Part shown: piece after piece, positions 5,509 to 8,745 of the stretch | How the letters are laid out: each line of letters begins with the position of its first letter | Numbering within the stretch: the stretch's first letter is position 1 | Assembly (NCBI GenBank): GCA_947167745.1 | Contig: CAMVJE010000061.1 | Span: forward strand, 1 to 8,745 | Length of the DNA stretch: 8,745 nt | Origin: an uncultured Treponema sp. | Lineage (GTDB): Bacteria > Spirochaetota > Spirochaetia > Treponematales > Treponemataceae | Reading direction: 5' to 3' | Translations under genes and position numbers: made by a program | The notes under the pieces: model-generated | Database searches by the model: none | What the model saw: only the letters and a program-made list of their open reading frames with translations | What the model was told of the DNA's origin: nothing

Positions 5509-7890
5509 TTATTGCCTGTCTACTATTTCAAAAAGAATGTTTTTAGCATATAGTATGTTTTTTTTATTTATTTCTACATATTCAGAGTTGGGACCAGCAT
5601 CAAAGAAAAATGTAATAGTGTTATTGTTGTTCTTCTTTATTGCACCATCCGCACCAAAATGATTCTTTAGTGTTTTTGCTAAGTTGGGATTCTCAAACGA
5701 AATAACATCACCTTGTAAAATTGTATTTATCTCTCCAAAATCCAGACTCTTTTCATTTATGGAAATTACTAGTTTTAGATGTTCCAAAAATTTTGAAGAA
5801 CTGTTTCTTACATAGATTTTGCTTGATATACCATTTTTAGCAAGTTCCCCAACGACAGACTCTGCTGTCATTGCTTGTTTGGCTGCTTGTTTTTCTTTCC
5901 GCACCTTTTCTTCTGCAAGTATTACACTTTCTTGTGCACCTTTTTCTGTGGTACGAGCCAGACGCATGCCTGTATACCCATATGAGTTAAAGTCGGATCT
6001 TTTCAAAATATCCATATCTTCTAGAATGTCATTTGAGTCACCGCCTCGGAGCACTTTGCGATTGCTCCTCTCGGAGTATTTTTTGTTAGTTATTACTACA
6101 GGATTACTCTGTTCCTGAGCAGGATAATCAGCGTAAGTATCAAAACACCACTCAGAGACATTGCCGCTCATATCATACAGCCCTAGAGCATTTGGTGCTT
6201 TCATTCCAATATTATGAATTTCTCTATATGAAGTTATTCTTTCGTTTTGGTCATAATAGGATTTTTCTTCCATGTAGTAACCGTTTATACCTTGTTTTCG
6301 TTTCTCTGAGTTTTTGATATACCAGGCAACATCATCAATAGAATCGCTTCCGGAATATTTCGTTTTTGAATTGTTTTTTCCGCCTCGTGCGGCATATTCC
6401 CATTCTGCTTCTGTTGGCAATCGGTATCCATTTGCGTTAAAATCACACACTACAGTCTCATATTTATTTTGCTTTTCAATTTCTTTTATGTCTAAATTTG
6501 TTGTCCCATTAAAGGTATAACAAGGTGTAAATCCTGCAAGTTCACTTAATGTATTACAGAATAAGACAGCGTCTAACCAAGAAATACAGTCAACTGGAAA
6601 ATCCAAACCAATTTGGTCTGAAGGATTTTTTCCAGTAACAGCAAAATATAACCATTGCGGTACTTCAGTAGGCGCCATTGAATATTCACTGAGAGTTACT
6701 TTATGTTCTGTATATTTATCACGGTCGTACGATTTATTCTTTGTATTATCTCCCATTGTAAAGCTTCCGCCTTCAACAGTTACAAAACCATCGTTTTTTA
6801 AGAATTCCGGTAATCTTCTTTTTGCCTCAAGTTTCTTTACAATAACAATAATATCTTCATCTTTGAGGGTTTCATTGTAGGCAGAAAGGAACCTGATATT
6901 TTTCTGGGTAATATCTGGTGATTTTAGAAGATTTTCATCAAGCTTATCCTCGTCGTTAAAACTACTAGACCTAAAACCTTCATAGCCATATTTTAGCTTA
7001 AAACTGTTAAGTTTTATATCAATGTTATCCGAGTCAATAAGCTTCATTGTCTCTTGATTTACGCCCTTAAAGGTATAAGATTTAAAATAAAGCATTATTT
7101 GGGGTGTTTTTAAAAGTTCATGTCCCTCTTTATCGACTACAGAAAAACTGACTGCATTAAGATTGAAGCAATCACTTTTCCCTAGATCATACTCATTATC
7201 CCAGGTGCGCATAATAAGTGCCGCATGGAAACTCTCCGTTTCGGGGTCGGATGCATAATGTTCATGAAGAAGACGTCTTTGAGCAACATCTCCTTTTTTA
7301 GCATAAAAAAACGGAATGCCGTTTGAAATGTAGTGATCAAACTTTATGTCTTTTTCGAAAATCGAAGTGGCCGGCCATTTTTTGGGAATACCCTGAGACC
7401 AGTCAGCTTTTCGTACAAGATTAAGCCCTTTTAAAACTGCCTCTGCGATACGCTTGTGTTTAACAGACCAATTATAATGAAAATTAATGGTATAAGTTGC
7501 AGTTTTTGTAGCTCTATCAATATCTCCTCGCTTTAATTTTTCAAATGAGACAACAATTGGATTGTACTCGCCCCAATATTTTTCGAAGTCTTTGCACACA
7601 AGAACCCAGTTATCGTAGATGCTAAACTCATCAAAGGTGCCAAAGCCGGGATTTCCTTTTTTGAGTGTATCTTCCAGTTTCTCAAAAGCCTGGGCTGCTT
7701 CAAAAGAGTATGCACTTTGCTCGGCTTCCATAGCGTCCCAATATGTTCCGAGCGCATATACATATTGTTTTTTCGATTCGTAGTCTTTTGCCTTTTTTAG
7801 CAGTTCGTTATATTCTGCACTTTGTGCAAAAAGACTGCTTCCTATGAGCAATGGCAGTATTGCTTTAGTTATTAAAGATTTTATTTTCAT
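5509..7890 (-). CDS. Exported protein with FGE-sulfatase (SUMF1-like) domain and novel flanking regions
   Basis: The 793-residue protein has a Sec-type signal peptide: basic KIKSLITK, a hydrophobic core about 9-22, then SLFAQ with cleavage probably near AQ. There is no lipobox cysteine. A TPR-like helical stretch follows (about 26-85), then a region I do not recognise (to about 365). An FGE-sulfatase fold spans about 367-647: GGSFTMG 374-380, FPVDCISW 431-438, TPCY 455-458, GYRLPTEAEWEYAARGG 488-504, GNVSEW 576-581, VLRGGD with R615, and GMRLART 641-647. The last part is a charged helix (about 648-680) and an unrecognised tail. The segment between R615 and R643, where aerobic FGE carries its two copper-binding cysteines, has none, so sulfatase activation is unlikely. 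The frame extends six codons upstream, but AGGAGA 7897-7902 points to ATG 7890. Probably co-transcribed with the zinc-finger gene 27 bases upstream. Confidence 0.93.
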   Translation of the reverse strand: MKIKSLITKAILPLLIGSSLFAQSAEYNELLKKAKDYESKKQYVYALGTYWDAMEAEQSAYSFEAAQAFEKLEDTLKKGNPGFGTFDEFSIYDNWVLVCKDFEKYWGEYNPIVVSFEKLKRGDIDRATKTATYTINFHYNWSVKHKRIAEAVLKGLNLVRKADWSQGIPKKWPATSIFEKDIKFDHYISNGIPFFYAKKGDVAQRRLLHEHYASDPETESFHAALIMRTWDNEYDLGKSDCFNLNAVSFSVVDKEGHELLKTPQIMLYFKSYTFKGVNQETMKLIDSDNIDIKLNSFKLKYGYEGFRSSSFNDEDKLDENLLKSPDITQKNIRFLSAYNETLKDEDIIVIVKKLEAKRRLPEFLKNDGFVTVEGGSFTMGDNTKNKSYDRDKYTEHKVTLSEYSMAPTEVPQWLYFAVTGKNPSDQIGLDFPVDCISWLDAVLFCNTLSELAGFTPCYTFNGTTNLDIKEIEKQNKYETVVCDFNANGYRLPTEAEWEYAARGGKNNSKTKYSGSDSIDDVAWYIKNSEKRKQGINGYYMEEKSYYDQNERITSYREIHNIGMKAPNALGLYDMSGNVSEWCFDTYADYPAQEQSNPVVITNKKYSERSNRKVLRGGDSNDILEDMDILKRSDFNSYGYTGMRLARTTEKGAQESVILAEEKVRKEKQAAKQAMTAESVVGELAKNGISSKIYVRNSSSKFLEHLKLVISINEKSLDFGEINTILQGDVISFENPNLAKTLKNHFGADGAIKKNNNNTITFFFDAGPNSEYVEINKKNILYAKNILFEIVDRQ

Positions 7891-7896
7891 AAAAAT

Positions 7897-7902
7897 TCTC
7901 CT
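7897..7902 (-). promoter_or_regulatory. Ribosome binding site fixing the FGE-fold gene start
   Basis: AGGAGA on the minus strand lies 6 bases before ATG 7890. A TTG six codons further upstream would place this site inside the coding region, so it is rejected as the start. Confidence 0.85.
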
Positions 7903-7917
7903 GTACAAATCCTTAAA

Positions 7918-8655
7918 TTATTCATCTTCTGTTTTTGATTTTCCGAAGCCTGATATTTGCGGTAGGGTGGCAATTATAGCACCGAAAACGAGGCCCGGAA
8001 TAAAACCTGAGGCAAATTCTCCATCATCACGGGCGACCATTATTCCAAAAATAATGGGAATAGCAAAAAACAATATACCTGAGAGTATAAGGCGAACCTT
8101 TCGACGTTTTTTCATCGATTGTACTGCTTCTTGCCAGAATTCAGAGAGCTTTTCATAGTGTGCAGGATTTGAATCTTTTAGCATTTTTAGTTCAGATTCA
8201 ATGCGTTTTTTATATGCTCTTTTATATTCTCCGTCTGCAAGAAGACCGGGATGACACTCGCTATAGTCATCGCAGATAATATGAGCTGCACGAATGAAAC
8301 CTTCATCATCGGCAGGAAACTCAGTATATTTAATGTTCCTAATCGCTTCTTTATGAGCAGCTTTCTTTCTTTGCTCTTCTGCTCTGTTAGCTGCATCTTC
8401 GGCTTCTGAGTTTTTGGAAAAGAAACCTGATGAAGAACTTCCGCTTTCTCCTGTACCACTTCCTCCAGCTGCATTAAGACACCCTTGTGAGCAGTAAAAT
8501 TTTCCAAGGGATGAACCACCGGAAGTCATAGTATTGAGTGCTCCCAAACCGATTGTTTTTCCTACTCCGCCTTTTACATATACGCTTTCGCCCTTCCAAA
8601 GGGCACGCCCACAATTTGCACAGCGGGTATTAATCCCTAGTTTTGTTTTTGCCAT
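7918..8655 (-). CDS. TRASH-like zinc-finger protein with two C-terminal membrane helices
   Basis: The 245-residue protein starts with a cysteine cluster, C12-x2-C15 and C55-x3-C59. The second pair sits in FYCSQGC, as in TRASH/MYM-type treble-clef zinc fingers, but the pairs are further apart than usual because of a glycine-rich insert. Next come a Gly/Ser linker (about 62-80), a charged helix (about 82-105), and a soluble region containing a helical segment before the membrane part. KKRRK then precedes two hydrophobic segments (about 187-208 and 214-234). The positive-inside rule puts the zinc-finger part in the cytoplasm, so the protein would be anchored by a C-terminal hairpin in the inner membrane. 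ATG 8655 is preceded by TAGGAGA (8664-8670). The exported FGE-fold gene follows after 27 bases. Function unknown; a zinc or thiol sensor or an assembly factor is possible but unsupported. Confidence 0.9.
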   Translation of the reverse strand: MAKTKLGINTRCANCGRALWKGESVYVKGGVGKTIGLGALNTMTSGGSSLGKFYCSQGCLNAAGGSGTGESGSSSSGFFSKNSEAEDAANRAEEQRKKAAHKEAIRNIKYTEFPADDEGFIRAAHIICDDYSECHPGLLADGEYKRAYKKRIESELKMLKDSNPAHYEKLSEFWQEAVQSMKKRRKVRLILSGILFFAIPIIFGIMVARDDGEFASGFIPGLVFGAIIATLPQISGFGKSKTEDE

Positions 8656-8663
8656 TTTTCATT

Positions 8664-8670
8664 TCTCCTA
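8664..8670 (-). promoter_or_regulatory. Ribosome binding site of the zinc-finger gene
   Basis: TAGGAGA on the minus strand lies 8 bases before ATG 8655. A nearer ATG within the spacer is in another frame. Confidence 0.8.
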
Positions 8671-8676
8671 ATTTTG

Positions 8677-8712
8677 AAGTAAGTTTTAAAAATTATAAGA
8701 AAAACCTTACTT
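8677..8712 (-). promoter_or_regulatory. Inverted repeat bracketing the -10 box (operator candidate)
   Basis: AAGTAAG (8677-8683) and CTTACTT (8706-8712) are perfect inverse complements with a 22-base spacer that contains the -10 box. A bound regulator would cover the promoter. A related AGTAA occurs at 8722-8726. Length and AT content leave chance as an alternative. Confidence 0.35.
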
Positions 8713-8720
8713 TTTGTAGT
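8692..8720 (-). promoter_or_regulatory. Putative promoter of the zinc-finger/FGE-fold operon
   Basis: On the minus strand a perfect TATAAT (8697 to 8692) has only a weak -35 match at 17 bases (ACTACA, three of six). Transcription would start near 8685, giving a leader of about 30 bases that contains the ribosome site. The weak -35 suggests activator dependence or low basal output. Confidence 0.55.
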
Positions 8721-8745
8721 GAGTAAAAATCACAGTGAATTCCGT

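Noticed and set aside
5509..7890. Sulfatase-activating formylglycine-generating enzyme as the function
   Set aside because: The copper-binding cysteine pair is absent and no sulfatase gene is nearby; only the fold is claimed.
1..8745. CRISPR array, tRNA, rRNA, transposase or integrase
   Set aside because: No regularly spaced repeats, no cloverleaf with a conserved T-loop, no rRNA words and no recombinase motifs were seen on either strand.

Overview
The window looks like a piece of an anaerobic host-associated spirochaete chromosome, most likely a Treponema. This is an inference, not a proof. It rests on the split three-gene transhydrogenase, an exported protein whose signal peptide ends in SLFAQ and carries a formylglycine-generating-enzyme (FGE) fold, an AAA/DUF4143 ATPase, and hairpin-rich intergenic DNA. 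No rRNA, tRNA, CRISPR array, transposase or integrase is visible.

Positions 1-3201 (+ strand) hold the proton-translocating NAD(P) transhydrogenase operon: alpha-1 (NAD(H)-binding), alpha-2 (three membrane helices) and beta (membrane domain plus NADP(H)-binding domain). A strong intrinsic terminator closes it. Two things are unusual. A 244-base gap packed with consecutive small hairpins separates alpha-1 from alpha-2. The membrane domain also lacks a histidine at the positions where I recall the proton-pathway histidine in E. coli beta or Thermus alpha-2.

Positions 3202-4635 hold one ATPase gene (AAA_14 plus DUF4143). It has its own near-consensus promoter, placed so that the predicted transcription start is the A of the ATG, which implies a leaderless mRNA. 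An inverted repeat overlaps the -35 box. Just after the gene lies a diverged copy of the last codons of the beta gene and the sequence after its stop. The ATPase unit is therefore bracketed by direct repeats, as if it had been inserted at or recombined into the end of pntB.

Positions 4636-8745 (- strand) are visibly AT-richer. In transcription order they hold a TRASH-like zinc-finger protein with two membrane helices, a large exported FGE-fold protein 27 bases downstream, a hairpin that resembles a terminator, and a soluble protein with a uracil-DNA-glycosylase-like NPG motif that starts at TTG. The first two are probably one operon. The role of the locus is unknown.

No gap between genes exceeds about 250 bases.
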